Part shown: piece by piece, positions 1 through 11,521 of the stretch
Numbering within the stretch: position 1 is the first letter of the stretch
Layout: every line of letters starts with the position of its first letter
Source: Diphasiastrum complanatum
Taxonomy: Eukaryota > Streptophyta > Lycopodiopsida > Lycopodiales > Lycopodiaceae
Reading direction: 5' to 3'
DNA length: 64,000 nt
NCBI GenBank assembly: GCA_029204225.1
Contig: CM055114.1
Location: forward strand, 13,388,144 to 13,452,143
Program-made: the position numbers and the translations under genes
The notes under the pieces: generated by a model
The model's input: only the letters and a program-made list of their open reading frames with translations
Database searches by the model: none
What the model was told of the DNA's origin: nothing

Positions 1-2390
1 TGTAATTGGTGTAGAATGGTTTGAAATAGCCTAAAAGCCTCAAAAGAGCCACTTAAATGTTGTATGAGGACTTAAAAGATGTTTTAATTGGCCTAACAAG
101 GGCTAATAGCTAATTAGGCTTACTTAGATCTAGCTAAGTTCTCTTAGAAGTTGTCATTTCCATCATTATTGAAATCTTTCTAGCTCATTTGCATATTGAA
201 AGTTCAGAGCTCCTCCACTCCCTTATGAACAATGGCCCTTCCATTGCTAGATCTCATGTGCCATAGTCAAATGTAATCTCTCATCAAAAGGTGAATATTC
301 ATCACTCTCATATTTATTGACCATATCTATTTGTGGATATATTGGTGGAAGTTCTTCTTTAGGTTGTGCTCTATGCTTGCTTTTTATTTCTAGCTTGGTT
401 CGAGCAATTATGGCTAAAATATTGATGTACGAATATGACAAGGGTATGAAGAATGCAAATGCTTTGAAAAGGAACCAATACTAATTCAATGTGAGTCATG
501 TTAGTCCTCATGATTCTTTGAGCAATGAAAAGAAAAATGGACATTTTGTATCACATAGGAATGCTTTATAATTTTCTTCAAAAAAAGCAATGGCTCTTGG
601 CCATGTTTCTATGGAATCTCATATAGCTCTAATTACATCTAGAATACCAGTAAATTTTTCTCTGACTCAATCTCATGATACCTTCTCTCCTTACATAGAT
701 TTAATTAGTAGATCAATTGAGTAAGAAGTTTTGTCAAGTATGGTTATGCTTCCACATCGAGTCCAACATTATTATTTTTCTAATTAACAAAATTTATTAT
801 TTCTAATGTTTGGATGAGTTGGTTGGGGATTTTCTCAATAGCAAATTGCAACAAAAGGTGGAGATAAAGATTATTTTCTTCACAAGTGGACTTTCCTTCA
901 TCATCAATCCCCAAAAGAGTGTTTGTCAAGCATACCCAAGGCCCACCACAGCTTAGATCCAAACATGTTGTGGATTCTAGTTCACAAAAGAGTGTGTCAA
1001 GCATACCCCAAGAAAGCCCCACCACGTGACAAGACTCTAACTTTAAAAACAAATTTTAGACATATTTGAGGCTCTTATTTCCCCAAATTTTAGTCCCTCT
1101 CTAGTCCTTTTGAAGGATTTGCAAGTGTTGTCTCTCCCCATACATCATATGCAATATAAATCATCAGTCAATCAACATTGTTGGGAGGATAAAATATCAA
1201 CTAAACAATAAAAAATTTCCTCATTAAATGCTATGCTTGTTAGTGAGAATGGCCACACTAAGGGAAGAGCTACTTTGACAACCAGTACAAACAATCACTA
1301 CTTTTCAACAATGGATATTGAGCACTATTTAGTGGGACCTTAGCAGGTGGCTTGAAGGTGAACATGTCAATATATCAAATTTATAGATAGTATCATTTTG
1401 TGCTGTCTATTGTACTTTACTTCAAGGTAATGCCCTCTTTATATACTCTATAAATATTTATAAAAATGAAGTTTGACAACTGAAGAATACAATGTTGTCA
1501 GAAATACTATAGGTCCTTCTCATATGAATAAATCATTTCTTGATGCAAATGATTTTAAGGAGGAAAGAAATACTAGCATGACAAGTGAAGTGCCATTTAT
1601 AGTCCCTATGTCAATTTTGTGGAAAGTCTTATTGCATCAACTCAACAATAGCGGGCTAGGATTCATGAAAGCTCAAACTGTTTTGTAGACCCAACTATCA
1701 ATAAGGTACACTTTGGAACAGAAGAAATATTGTATAAATTTGAACTACCATACACAATAGTACCGGACAAATAAAATAAACATGGCAAAAATAACAAGAA
1801 AAATCAAAACGGAGATGAAAAGACATATACAACAAGATGGTCACTTATTTGACTCTCTTGACTGGTAATCTACAACAACCAGTTGATGCTCAAATTAGTA
1901 ATCCTAAATTGTGTACCAGTGTTGAAGTTTTCACAACAACATTTTTTTTTAATCCAAGAACATTTTTTAAAGCCAAAGTCAAATATCGATCGAAAATCTT
2001 GAACAAGCAAGATCTTAAATATTTTGATGAAGCTGATGACTTTGGTGTAGAGGGAGTGTCATGTGATGGATGTAATTAGCCCATGAGCTTTATAATTGCA
2101 ATGCTAAATATAGCCATGGAGCTAAATTATAATAGAATTAGTCAATAGGACAGTTAGTGAAGTGCCTTAAACAATTGCACTATAGTTGTGAATAGCGGGA
2201 TTCGTAACAATGGTTGTAAGGCCCAGTTTAGCTGAATAAGGTCCCAAAGTTACACTAGCGGCACAAAGGACCACTACATGTAGTTAAAGTTGTGCTAAAT
2301 TTGAGGGCTATTCTACAATTGTGATTTTTTAATTCTTAGTGTTCTTGAAGAGTTTTCTTGATGTAATTTGTGATTCATCTGTTTGAAATC
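1..2390. other. AT-rich flank, no recognised gene
   Basis: The stretch holds only short open frames of fewer than 100 codons, on both strands, with no family resemblance I can name. A short direct repeat of the type aagagtgt..gtcaagcatacc occurs near 915 and 990. It is most likely old transposon-derived intergenic DNA; I cannot assign a family. Confidence 0.6.
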
Positions 2391-2399
2391 ACATGAGAG

Positions 2400-2911
2400 C
2401 TTTGATCATGTTCTAGTTTCAAGCCCAATGAACTGAATGATCAGGATCTGGCTGAGTTGAGAAGAGTTCGATTCTTCTTTTTTGCAATCCCGTTCTGTTG
2501 AGGTGAATAGGAATTGGTGAACTATCTTCTAATACCATGTTCAGCCATGTAGTCGGACATCTCGTTAGAGATGTATTCGCCGCCACCATCAGTTCGGAGT
2601 GCCTTCACTTTTGTAGACGTTTGTGTCTCAGCCATGGCCTTGAATCTCTTGAAGCATTCAAAGGCTTCATATTTGTGCTTAATGAACATGACTGTAGACC
2701 ATATAGAATAATCATCTATGAAAGTGATAAAATAGATTGCATCTCCTAAGGATGGAGTTGGCATTGGACCACAAAGATGGCTATGTACAAGATCTAGTAC
2801 ATGCTTTGTTTTGATGGAATGTGATTTTGGAAACTTGCTTCTAGAGTGCTTCCCATAGATGCATGATTCACAAAAGAAAGATTTCCTATCTAATGAAGAA
2901 GGGAAATTCAC
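2400..2911 (-). pseudogene. Copia-1 integrase N-terminal part, catalytic Asp changed
   Basis: Recognisable segments are CESCIYGKHSRSKFP, then LVHSHLCGP, then LRTDGGGEYIS, and a decayed SPQQNG motif further on. Family members normally have Asp where this copy has His (LVHSDLCGP), so the first catalytic acidic residue of the DDE triad is lost. The fragment ends near 2400 without the rest of pol. Confidence 0.8.
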
Positions 2912-3447
2912 CCATCAACTATATTATTACAACGCATATAAGAAACTGATCTTGTATTCACGTGTCCAGATTGATTATGCCACAAAACAACACTGTCATT
3001 TACATTTTCATTAGAGATACTAGCTAATGCAACTGAATTAGAGAGTATGAGATTTCCTACTCTAGTGTATGTAGTCATAGTAGTATCTTCCTCGAGTATT
3101 GTACACTGCTCAGATGAGAAAGTAACTGTGTAGCCCTCATCAGTTATCTTAGAGACTGATAACATGTTCTTTGACAACTGAGAAACATGAAGGACGTTAG
3201 GAACACAAATGGACAGATCGTTGTTGAAGCTAATCTTCACTGCTCCTTTGTCTTCCACGCGTATGGTGCTCGAATCTCCGAGGTAGATAAATTGGTCTCT
3301 GCTGGAGGCTATATACTCGGTAAACCATTCCTTGCAAGAGGTCATGTGTTGGGTAGCGCCGCTGTCCTGGTACCAGCTACCACAGTCTTCGCTGTTGTTG
3401 TTGTAAGCCATTAACAAATGTGTATCTGACTCCTTGAATTCCGCCAT
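2908..3447 (-). pseudogene. Copia-1 aspartic protease and pre-integrase region
   Basis: The frame contains a retropepsin-like active site, WYQDSGATQHMT, about residue 26-37, then the conserved segment NVLHVSQLSKNMLSVSKI and a gag-pre-integrase segment with LWHNQSGHV. In Copia elements this protease cleaves the polyprotein. It lies in the same frame as gag but behind two stop codons, and the frame shifts at about 2910 before the integrase. The catalytic Asp is still present. Confidence 0.8.
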
Positions 3448-3462
3448 GTTGGAGGAGTCTGG

Positions 3463-4284
3463 CTACTGCTATTGTTGTTGCTTCTTTGCCTCGTTGTAGA
3501 TGCGGATGCGACACTCCTTGATGTCGTGATTGGCTCTCTTGCAATATCTGCAGAAAAGCTTCTTGCGTGATCTACCATGCTCACCTTGAGTGTGAGGCTT
3601 CTACTGTTGCTTCTGCACTTGATTCTTGCCCTTGGAATAGTCTTTCTTCTTGGTGTATAGAGCCATGGATCTGTCTTTGATGGACAGGCTGCTAGTCTTT
3701 CTCTGCATTTCTTCTTGAAGAAGATGACCGATCAATTTTTGAAGAGTGAGGTTGAGTTGTGTGGAGATCATCACCACAAAGTGTTCATATGACTTTGGAA
3801 GAGAAGAAAGCAAGGTCATGACGACATCATCATCTTGAATAGAACATCCTACAACTGATAACTGATCCAATAAAGACTTGAAGCTGTTGATGTGAGAAGT
3901 GATGGTAGTAGAATCAGACATGCTAAGAGTAAAGAACTTCCTTCTAAGATGTAATCTCGTGGTTACATCGCGAGTCTCATAAAGACTTGATAACAAGTCC
4001 AGTGCTTCCTTAGAGGTTTTGCATGTGGTAACGTGAAATATTTGGAAGTCGGCCAGATTGAGTGTGATACATGCTAAGGCCTTCTGATCTTTGATCCTCC
4101 AGGCCTTTGCTTGATCACCATCTTCTGGTTTCAGGTCTGCACCTTCTACTACGTCCCAAAGATCTCTATCTATCAACATGATTCTAAGTTTTAACTTCCA
4201 GATGTAGAAGTTAGAACCATTGAACTTGTCAATGACTCTAGCTTCACCGAGTGATGAAGATGAAGAGCTACCAATATGAGACAT
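3463..4284 (-). pseudogene. Copia-1 gag (capsid/nucleocapsid) remnant
   Basis: The reading frame from the ATG at 4284 encodes a typical Copia gag: an N-terminal segment with FNGSNFYIWK, a central UBN2-like helical region with LLSSLP, then a basic region. A stop at 3601-3603 interrupts it; the same frame continues with a CCHC-type zinc knuckle (CRYCKRANHDIKEC) to a second stop near 3463. An in-frame ATG at 4308 exists, but the 4284 start gives the more usual Ser-rich N-terminus. Gag would package element RNA in cytoplasmic particles. The stops make this a pseudogene. Confidence 0.8.
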
Positions 4285-4336
4285 GATAACAGTATACAAA
4301 TAGAACAAACTTAATCTCTCGGTTTATCTGAGCTAC

Positions 4337-4349
4337 GCTCTGATACCAA
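4337..4349 (-). other. Copia-1 primer-binding site
   Basis: The plus-strand sequence gctctgatacca, followed by a, is the complement of TTGGTATCAGAGC, the 3' end of plant initiator-Met tRNA. It sits two bases inside the LTR edge at 4352 and upstream of gag, as expected for priming of minus-strand DNA synthesis. Confidence 0.9.
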
Positions 4350-4351
4350 TC

Positions 4352-5609
4352 TGATGGGACAAGGGAGATAAGGAGAACAAAAAAGGAGAAGAGAGCAAAA
4401 ATATTGCGGAACATCTCTCCTATTCTAATCAGCTGCTAAATGCAAAAACAGTCTAATAGACAGCTTATGCTAAATGTAATCACAACTTTAAGTATTCTAA
4501 TTGCCCAACATGATCTTAAAAACTAATTAATACTCTAAAACAAGAGTATAGTCCACCGAAGAGATTAGAGATGGTTTGTATGTGGTACTACTGAAATCAG
4601 ATTCAACGTGGAGTATAGTTCTGAAATAAATGGAAGAGCAGTATAATATCGTGAGCTCCTCAGACGTCAAAGACAGCCATCGTCTGATCAGAAACTGAGG
4701 AGTCATAGACTTCCGTGTTCTGATCAAAGTGAGTAAACAAGCGCGATCAAACAACAATGAAAGTGCATTCAATCACAACAAGCATTCATCTACGTTGATA
4801 AAAATGTGCTGCTGCTATATTACACTGAATCACAATACAAATAGCAATTACAACCAAAATTGACGGCGTAATTGGAAGGCTCAAATAATGCATCTCATGG
4901 GCGGAGCAACCGCTAATCTGTGCTTGGACGATCTATTTATAGATTTCATCCATGTATTAATTACATTGAATGCTTGTCAATTAATTAGGAAAGCCATTGT
5001 ACTTGAAAATATATGGCTTTTATGACAACTGCACACAGTATATGGTCAATAATTCAGCATCGTTGACGCGGACGAGGACGTCACTGGAACGTTCCTCGTT
5101 TATTTTAGATGACCTTCGGGATTGTTCTCTCTCTTCGCATTTTTCGCAAAAAGTCGAAGATGCCCTTAAAAAGACGCTGATGTCTTTAAAATAGTTTAAC
5201 TCATGAAAATAGATGACCTTCGGGAATTTTCTCTCTCTTCGCATTTTTTGCAAAAAGCCGAAGGTGTGTTAAAAACAGTAAAACTTTTGAACTATGCAAG
5301 TTTTCGCATTTTGGGAAAATGCGAAAAAGCCGAAGCTGTTGAAAACAGAGTGTATTTCTGCAAACTGTCAAAAAAGTAATGTGTTTCTGCAGACTTGTTC
5401 TAAATGCAAGTTTTGTGGAAGTCCTTGAAAATGGCCAAGTCTTCAATGACCTCAAGTTATTAAACTTAACATCTGAACTTTGAAATTATGACAAGATTGG
5501 TTACCCTTTGTTGGAGATCAACCAGAACCCCGTTGTAGACGTTCTTCAAGTAATTGGCTGTCTAAGTTATGATTTACCAATGAGGCAACTGTGGGCTTAA
5601 TTTCCAACA
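4352..5609 (-). repeat. Copia-1 5' LTR
   Basis: The minus-strand LTR begins TGTTGGAAATTAAG at 5609 and ends CCCATCA at 4352, next to the primer-binding site, so it has the usual TG...CA ends and about 1258 bp. It carries two direct repeats of about 58 bp (near 5108 and 5212, containing gatgaccttcggga) and a perfect 12-bp hairpin at 5301-5327. No second LTR copy is visible in the window. The left edge is well defined by the primer-binding site; the right edge rests on the TGTTGGAA consensus start. Confidence 0.75.
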
Positions 5610-5610
5610 A

Positions 5611-6330
5611 CTTGATCGAACTGTATCTTTTATGTTCGATTACTTAGATTTTTGCCATGTGCCATAATTGTCGCTTATATTTTTTGATGGTAAACTACGT
5701 AATCATATAAACGAGGCACATCTATGTTGTACAAAAGACCATGCTTAGGCAAGGCTAGAAATTTGCACATAAGCATAGACGAAGATCCTTGTGCTGACTT
5801 AGGAGTGTGCCCTCAGCTTGGTACCTCCAGCCGAATGCCCTAAGGGCAGCTACCAAAAGCCTTCTAAAAACCACTAAAACAAAATCTCACCATGGAAACT
5901 GAAAGGCGCTCTCATCCATGAGACTTGATCGAATTGTATATTTTATGTCCAATTACTTAGATTTTTGCTATGTGCCATCCTTGTCGCTTATACATTTTTT
6001 GATGGTGAACTATGTAATCATATAAACGTGACACATCTATGTTGTACAAAAGACCTTGATTAGGTTTGCACATAGGCAAAGCGGCGAAGATCCTTGTGCC
6101 AACTCAGGAGTGCGCCCTCAACTTGGTGCTTCTAGCCAAAGGTCCTAAGGCCAGCCGCCAAAAGCCTTCTAAAACCACTAAACAAAATTTCACGATGGGC
6201 TCCGCAAACGCCGCGAAGCGCCCACGGCCACGGAGCAATATATTTGTGTCGGATTATTTAGATTTTTGCCATGTGGCATACTTGTGTCTTGCATATTTTT
6301 TCATGGTGAACTTCTTGATCATAAAAAAGC
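5611..6330. repeat. 313-bp tandem repeat upstream of taspase exon 1
   Basis: Unit 1 starts at 5611 and unit 2 at 5924; both start with cttgatcgaa, and they stay similar over their whole length, including accactaaaacaaaat-type ends. A third partial unit runs from about 6237 to 6330 (ttatttagatttttgccatgtg). The array lies directly 5' of the gene leader, so it probably contains or displaces the promoter. I could not identify a TATA box with confidence. Confidence 0.8.
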
Positions 6331-6520
6331 AGGCAAAATCTGAACGTCCATCACAAAATCCAACGGTAGCGAGCTTTAACGAGTTCGTGCCATTAAGATG
6401 CTTGTCAGGCATATGGATCGGAACACAGACGAGAAGAGAAGAGAAGAGAAGAGAAGAGAAGAGCAGAGCGATGTCGTCGACGAGCTCCTCCTTCTTTTAG
6501 CTGTTCTCGGATTTGGAGTG
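6331..6520 (+). promoter_or_regulatory. Probable 5' leader of the taspase gene, GA-rich
   Basis: A run of gaaga units (about 6431-6462) precedes the coding region, typical of plant 5' leaders. In-frame ATGs occur at 6398 and 6413; translation from these would add a low-complexity Arg/Glu and Leu-rich stretch with no family match, so the ATG at 6521 is preferred. The transcription start is not determined. Confidence 0.5.
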
Positions 6521-6718
6521 ATGAATGCAGGCAATTGCGTGGTGGAGCAATCGGGTGGCGATGTCGAGGTTTGGTCTGCGCTTTCGCTCGATCAAGCGAG
6601 GCCAAATTTTTTTGTGGCAGTGCATGTGGGAGCAGGCTACCATGCTCCATCGAACTCTCACTTGTATTGTAAAGCCATGCGGAGAGCGTGTCTTGCAGCT
6701 GCAAATGTTCTTTCTAAG
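6521..6718 (+). CDS. TASP1: Taspase exon 1 (N-terminus)
   Basis: Sixty-six codons if translation starts at the ATG at 6521. The first 40 residues are variable; then come NFFVAVHVGAGYHAPS and MRRACLAAANVLSK, the N-terminal strand and helix of plant threonine aspartases. The exon ends in phase 0 after AAG at 6718, where the intron begins GCATGT. Reading on instead gives ACLLIVNLLCF, which has no match, whereas joining to 24910 restores an ungapped family alignment. Alternative upstream in-frame starts are 6398 and 6413. Confidence 0.85.
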
Positions 6719-7229
6719 GCATGTCTACTCATTGTAAATTTGCTATGCTTTGAGCAAGTTCTGTTAATCGAGTCTCTGGGCTTTCTGATCTGACCGGGAT
6801 TGGTGAAATTGTACATTTACTGTTATTCTGCATGAAGAAGCGTATCAGTTTACTCACTTGAAGAATGCAAGTATTTGACTGTTTGCACAAACTATGACTT
6901 CCTTAAAATGCAAAAATGTGTGTTTGTTGACAGTGAGTAAGTAAATCATGTCTTACAATCATAAAAAATTAAAGATAATATGAAATTCCTAATCTAACTA
7001 GCGATGCCTCCTAGCCACTCTCCTGGTAGGCACGGGCTCAGACTCATCATCAAACTTATCCTCCTGATTTGTCATCTCATAAGGGTTGACTTAGAGAATT
7101 GAATCAAGTAGCAAGATTTTGGGTTAGAGTCTAAATCTATAGTAGTATACTATTTAAGTATTAAGCATCTTAGGATTGAGCTGTAATTACTTGTAATGGC
7201 TCTCTTCTATCAATGAGCTTTTTAAAGGG

Positions 7230-7541
7230 CTACAAATTTGTATGTACATATACCAGCCTCTCCAGTTGTGCAGTTGAAAGTATGTTCCTCCTCTTTGTAC
7301 AAATGAGAGAGAACACACCCCAACTCCTTTCACATGCAATTGCTGTGTAGTCCTGTGAAAGGATATGAATGGCAAGCTTTTGAAGTCTGGGAACATCATA
7401 CCTATACTTCATCCACCAAGACACATGGCGCAACCACCTAAGTGCCCTTTGATGCCCAAACTCCATCATCTCATACCTGAACACATAAAAATCATCCATG
7501 AGTTTGTCATCTTTGATTTGGGCTCTCGTGATGGCACCCAT
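7230..7541 (-). pseudogene. hAT transposase C-terminal dimerisation domain relic
   Basis: The minus-strand frame encodes AIHILSQDYTAIACERSW, followed by SLICTKRRNILS and LERLVYVHTNL, the hallmark hAT C-terminal (hATC) block, in which SxCERxWS and the KRNRL/LVYV segments are conserved. In intact transposases this domain dimerises and helps form the catalytic core. Only about 100 residues remain and the flanking frame is broken. It lies about 220 bp downstream (minus sense) of the next relic. Confidence 0.8.
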
Positions 7542-7758
7542 TGATCCTATCGATTGGAAATAACCATTTGTCTCAAGCTTGCATGTACATTCAAAAGTCG
7601 CTTTGAAATAGTAAAAATGTATGCAAACTTGATAAGATTTTTGAAAATTGAAACCAACTATCAGTCACATAGTGGATCGTGATAAACCTTAAAGGCAAGA
7701 GCAACTATTAAAGCTTGTTGAGCAAAATTATAGTGTACTAACCTAGTAGGGGCAGGCC

Positions 7759-7941
7759 TCAAGATCTCCAACGAGACCTAAACACGGCAAGTACTTTTGG
7801 TCTCTTGGTGACGAACCTCACCAAGAACCATGCTTTGTCTACCACCTCCTTGACCCAAGCCAATTCTGTGATATCTTTAAACAAGAGGTCAAGGGAGTGT
7901 GTAGCCAAAAAATCCAAGGAATCCTCCCCATGGCAATACAA
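7759..7941 (-). pseudogene. hAT transposase core (DUF659-like) relic
   Basis: The frame contains HSLDLLFKDITELAWVKEVV, matching the conserved CaxHxLNLLLKDI...WI..VV segment of plant hAT transposases. The CAAH-type Cys/Ala-His is changed to ATHS. It precedes the C-terminal domain on the minus strand in the expected order, so both come from one element. Confidence 0.75.
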
Positions 7942-8499
7942 TTGGAAGCGTGGTCATACAATTAGTTCAAGCCAATTTCCAAATGCAAGTCAATACACAA
8001 ATCAGGTTTAGAAATTAGAGTTAGAGTCTAGACAAGTATAAACTTTTGAGTAGTAAGTGATGATTAACTCGACTATTACTTTTACAGGTCAACTTTCAAG
8101 CTGTAAGCATTAAGCTTAAGCTTGTAACTTCCTAGTAGTTTAGTGAATTGTTCATACTTGGACAACATTCTCTTTCCCGACATCCTAAATGGCTTGTCCA
8201 ACCTACTCAAACAACCTGCGGCCATCTAGCACCAAACCTAGCAGAAAGTTGTGAATGGATCTCAAAAACATGGTTCTCATGCAACAAGACACCAATATAT
8301 TGACAATGTGGTGTCTTCTAGTCACTAGTGTCCATCCAAGAAATGGACGGTAGGTGACTCTAAAATAGCATTTTTTCATAATACCTATAATCTATTCATT
8401 GTTCAAGAATACACCTGGACTATGCTTTTTCAATAGGCTAAAGCTCATTCTCCACAGAGTTTCACTCGTCAATGGGCTCCCACTCCCTTGTCCTCCGTA

Positions 8500-8823
8500 G
8501 CTCCATACTAGGACCTTCTCACTCAAATCCAATCTTAGAAACTGCTCTCATCACGCTCTTCCATGCAGGGGCCCCAACTAGGTGAAAGGAAAGGTCGCAC
8601 ATGTAAAGCACGTTCTAACTGCAATAGCGGCTTCTTCCTTGTCTTTCTGTTGGAAAGCTACCACATACAAATCCTTACCTTGTACTAGAGGTGTCTTGGT
8701 AGTCGTGTCTACATGAGAAAGACTAGGGCCACTAGGCGAGGTGGGTGTATCTGTATTCGACGAGCGGAGGGAATGGGTTGTGCTTGTGATGTGGATGCTT
8801 CTAATGAATCTTGTAATTGGCAA
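8500..8823 (-). pseudogene. hAT transposase N-terminal core relic, frameshifted
   Basis: One minus-strand frame gives FQQKDKEEAAIAVRTCFT; after a shift the next frame gives SFHLVGAPAWKSVMRAVSKI. Together they resemble the IAR..Y.x.IPFxxVxxPxF..M...V segment near the start of hAT catalytic domains. Frameshift and stops make it nonfunctional. About 1.2 kb to its right is unassigned before Gypsy-1 begins. Confidence 0.65.
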
Positions 8824-8829
8824 GGCCCA

Positions 8830-9998
8830 ATGGATTATGAACTTAGGGTTTAGGTTGAGATTTGCTTGAAATTGTATGAACTTTGAACTTTAGGGTTCGG
8901 GGGATTTTTCAAAAATGACCAAAAAGAGAGGAGAAATTCTCTATTCGACTAGAAAGTGAACGAGAGATCGCAATTTGGTGCTCAGAGAGTCTCTCTAGAG
9001 AGCTTGAACGCCATGCTCAGCATTGTATAGGATTAAATAGGGTCAAAATTGGGGACAAAAGATGAGGAAGTTGTGAATTTCTCAATTTTTTGTGAATCTT
9101 TCGATCATTTTCAGGTGAAATTGAGGTAGAATTATCCTTTATTGACTAAATTCAATGATACAAGCTGCCATTTCTCTTATTTCTAGCTTTTGAGAGAGTT
9201 TCCAGAAATAAATTTTAAAATCTATCATTTCTCCATGGAATGTCTGAGTGACGATTCAAAATCGTCATAGGAGGACACGTGACCTTAGAAAGAGGATCCA
9301 ATAACAACTGAAAAATCAGAGGTAAGAAGCTCAATAAATCAAGAGAAACCAAGGATTTCCATAGCCAAGCTTGGCTCTTGGATCGTGTGCTCCATTTCGC
9401 ATCATAAAATGTTTTCTTGCAAGCATCAATGTGGGTGGCCACATGAACAATTGCAAACCACTGGATCTACCCTATCGGATGACATAGATCATTTGAATGT
9501 CAGATAGATTGACAGTCTATATCAACACAAGCCCTATTTTTCATGTTCTAATGTTTGAATGGAGGCTGTAGCTCATGCACAGTCTGAAATTGTGGGATTA
9601 GACTATTCTCAACAAGGTTCCAATTCAACATAAACCTAAAGCATTTCTTGGAGATTGAAATCGTTTACACTTTATGATTGAAATGTGATTCAGTTGAATT
9701 TTTGAAACTTGAAATCTAAGCTTAGATCATAAAATACAATATGCAAAATTGAAAAAAGTTCAAACAATTACAAGCTCATAAATTTCAAGTTTTAATCTCG
9801 AATGCACAAGTTACAAAAGCATAAGACTATTCTTGAGTATTTACTTGGGGTGGTTGAAGTAGCCTCAATCAATGGTAGCTCTAGCCCTAGTGATGGTGGT
9901 GCCTGTACACATATGACTATCTCAAACTTTTACCAACCATCTAAAAGATGTGATAGATCAACTTGAAGCAATAGATTGCAAATCAGCTGAACGCTTTA
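8830..9998. other. Unassigned DNA inside intron 1
   Basis: No domain is recognised on either strand; a 75-codon minus-strand frame at 9215-9442 has no match I can name. By position it should be hAT-internal sequence or a further insertion between the hAT relic and Gypsy-1. Confidence 0.5.
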
Positions 9999-10527
9999 GG
10001 GCGCCCTCTCCCTCTCTTATAGATTGCAAATGACTCCCTCCAAAGCACTAGAGAGTGTCCTCACAAGCCAATGAAGAGGGGAGGCAAAGGAAAGGCCAAG
10101 AGCCTCACAAGTTAGTGGAATGTCAAGAAACACCTTTCATAACTTATAAGTTTCTTGGTTAACATCTTATTGGTTGCTTTAGGGACATCAAGGGATCCTA
10201 GTAGGTGCGCCGTGCTCCTACTAGGTCCCCATGACCCAAATGTGATGGCTAACTTTACCCAAGGCCAATTATGTGATCATGGCTCAAGGTTGAGGCCCAA
10301 GGTTTAGAAAAATGACCAATACCCATGGTAAGGTTCTCCTAAGACCTCACAAGGTTCCATACCTCCATCCAAGGCATAGACACCTTCATGCCCTTATCCA
10401 AGGACTCAAGTACCTTAATCCAAAGGCACCTATCCTTATCCAAGGGTGGCTCGCCATTTAGCCCCCCATAAATTAAATGGGCACATAGGGGTTATTAAAG
10501 TACTGCTAGTTACATAGGTATGTAACA
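9999..10527 (-). repeat. Gypsy-1 3' LTR, partial
   Basis: The minus-strand LTR starts TGTTACATACCTATGTAAC at 10527, next to a purine tract (GTGGAAGGAA), and matches the right-hand LTR down to gggcgccctctcc at 9999. The rest of the LTR (about 390 bp present in the other copy) is missing on the left, so it is truncated. Confidence 0.8.
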
Positions 10528-10559
10528 TTCCTTCCACGTAAACTTAAATTTTTCCTTTT

Positions 10560-10745
10560 AAGAAAAAATTTGGAAAATTCTTCTGGAGATCAGCCTCCTT
10601 TTCCCAAGTATTTTCCTCTTCTGACTTGTTCTTTCCCGACTATTGACAATCACCTCGGGTTCAGGTGGTCCACTCATGGACTCATCACGAAGCTCTACTA
10701 GATCTTCCACAGGGACCAGGTCTCCCCAACCCCCAACGAGGGTTT
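10560..10745 (-). pseudogene. Gypsy-1 chromodomain remnant
   Basis: After the integrase the minus strand gives VEDLVELRDESMSGPPEPEV, then, in another frame, EEENTWEKEADLQKNFPNFF. The first resembles the lead-in of a chromovirus chromodomain and the second its end (TWE.E.DL...FP.F). The central LV.WKG part is absent, so the domain has an internal deletion and frameshift. In intact chromoviruses it directs integration to particular chromatin. Confidence 0.6.
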
Positions 10746-10797
10746 TAACTTACTAACGTGAAAAACATGATGAATTGTTAGCTGGAAGGTCTAGTTT

Positions 10798-11373
10798 TTA
10801 TGCGACCTTGTTAATCACTTGGATAACCTTAAAAGGACCGCAATACCTAGGTGCCAACTTTACACACTTACCAGTTTTAAAGCCCCTAGAGTGAGTAGGG
10901 ACCCTAAAAAACGCCATGTCATTGACCTTGAATTCCTTGTGCCTTGCCATGTCCTGGGCACTTCTTATGCTGTCTTTAGCCAGTTGTAACATTTCTTGCA
11001 TATCTGCACGGATATCAGCTGCGGCTTGCACCTTTAGGTTTTTCATGCCAACACTAATCGGTGATCGAGGTTGATAACCATGCATAAGCATGAAAGGGCT
11101 GAATCCGGTCGTTGAATGTTTTGCACTATTATATGCAAATTCCACCAGTGGAAGGTAATTTTCCCAATCAGACTGCTGATTGCCCACATATGCTCGAAGC
11201 ATGTCCTCCATCGTCTGATTGGTCCTTTCCGTGTGACCGTCTGATTCTGGATGATCTGTACAACTCATACTCAAAGTTGTTTCCAACTTTTCAAGCACTG
11301 CTTGCCAAAAATTCCCAGTGAATTTAGGGTCACGATCACTGACAATATCGCAAGGCAGCCCGTTTCTCAACAA
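10798..11373 (-). pseudogene. Gypsy-1 integrase catalytic and C-terminal part
   Basis: Contains VSDRDPKFTGNFW (second catalytic Asp) and DHPESDGHTERTNQ (catalytic Glu region), then the GFSPFML motif and the C-terminal SH3-like APRYCGPFKVI motif. A stop separates it from the upstream part. Confidence 0.88.
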
Positions 11374-11521
11374 AAAGTTGAGCTAGTTTTGAAGCTTTAA
11401 TCGTAGTTTTAGGTGGGATAAATTGAGCAAACTTTGTAAGTCTGTCAACAATGACCCAAACAAAATCATGGCCCTTCCCTGTACGTGGAAGCCCGACCAC
11501 AAAATCCATAAAAATACTTTT

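Larger units (their letters stand above)
2400..5609 (-). mobile_element. Copia-1: decayed Ty1/Copia retrotransposon with its 5' LTR
   Basis: Read on the minus strand the order is LTR (5609-4352), Met-tRNA primer-binding site, gag, protease, then the start of integrase, which is the Ty1/Copia order. Sequence similarity fades near 2400 inside the integrase. Most of integrase, all of reverse transcriptase and RNase H, and the second LTR are missing, so this is a truncated copy. In-frame stops in gag-protease and a frameshift before integrase show it is not functional. It lies upstream of the threonine aspartase gene, with its LTR edge abutting the tandem repeat at 5611. Confidence 0.85.

Noticed and set aside
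6066-6500. A 144-codon plus-strand gene before taspase
   Set aside because: It lies across the tandem repeat and the GA-rich leader, has no motif, and the repeat copy in unit 1 does not keep the frame.
6398-6520. N-terminal extension of taspase from the ATG at 6398
   Set aside because: The added residues are GA-repeat-derived and Leu-rich with no family match; kept only as an alternative start.
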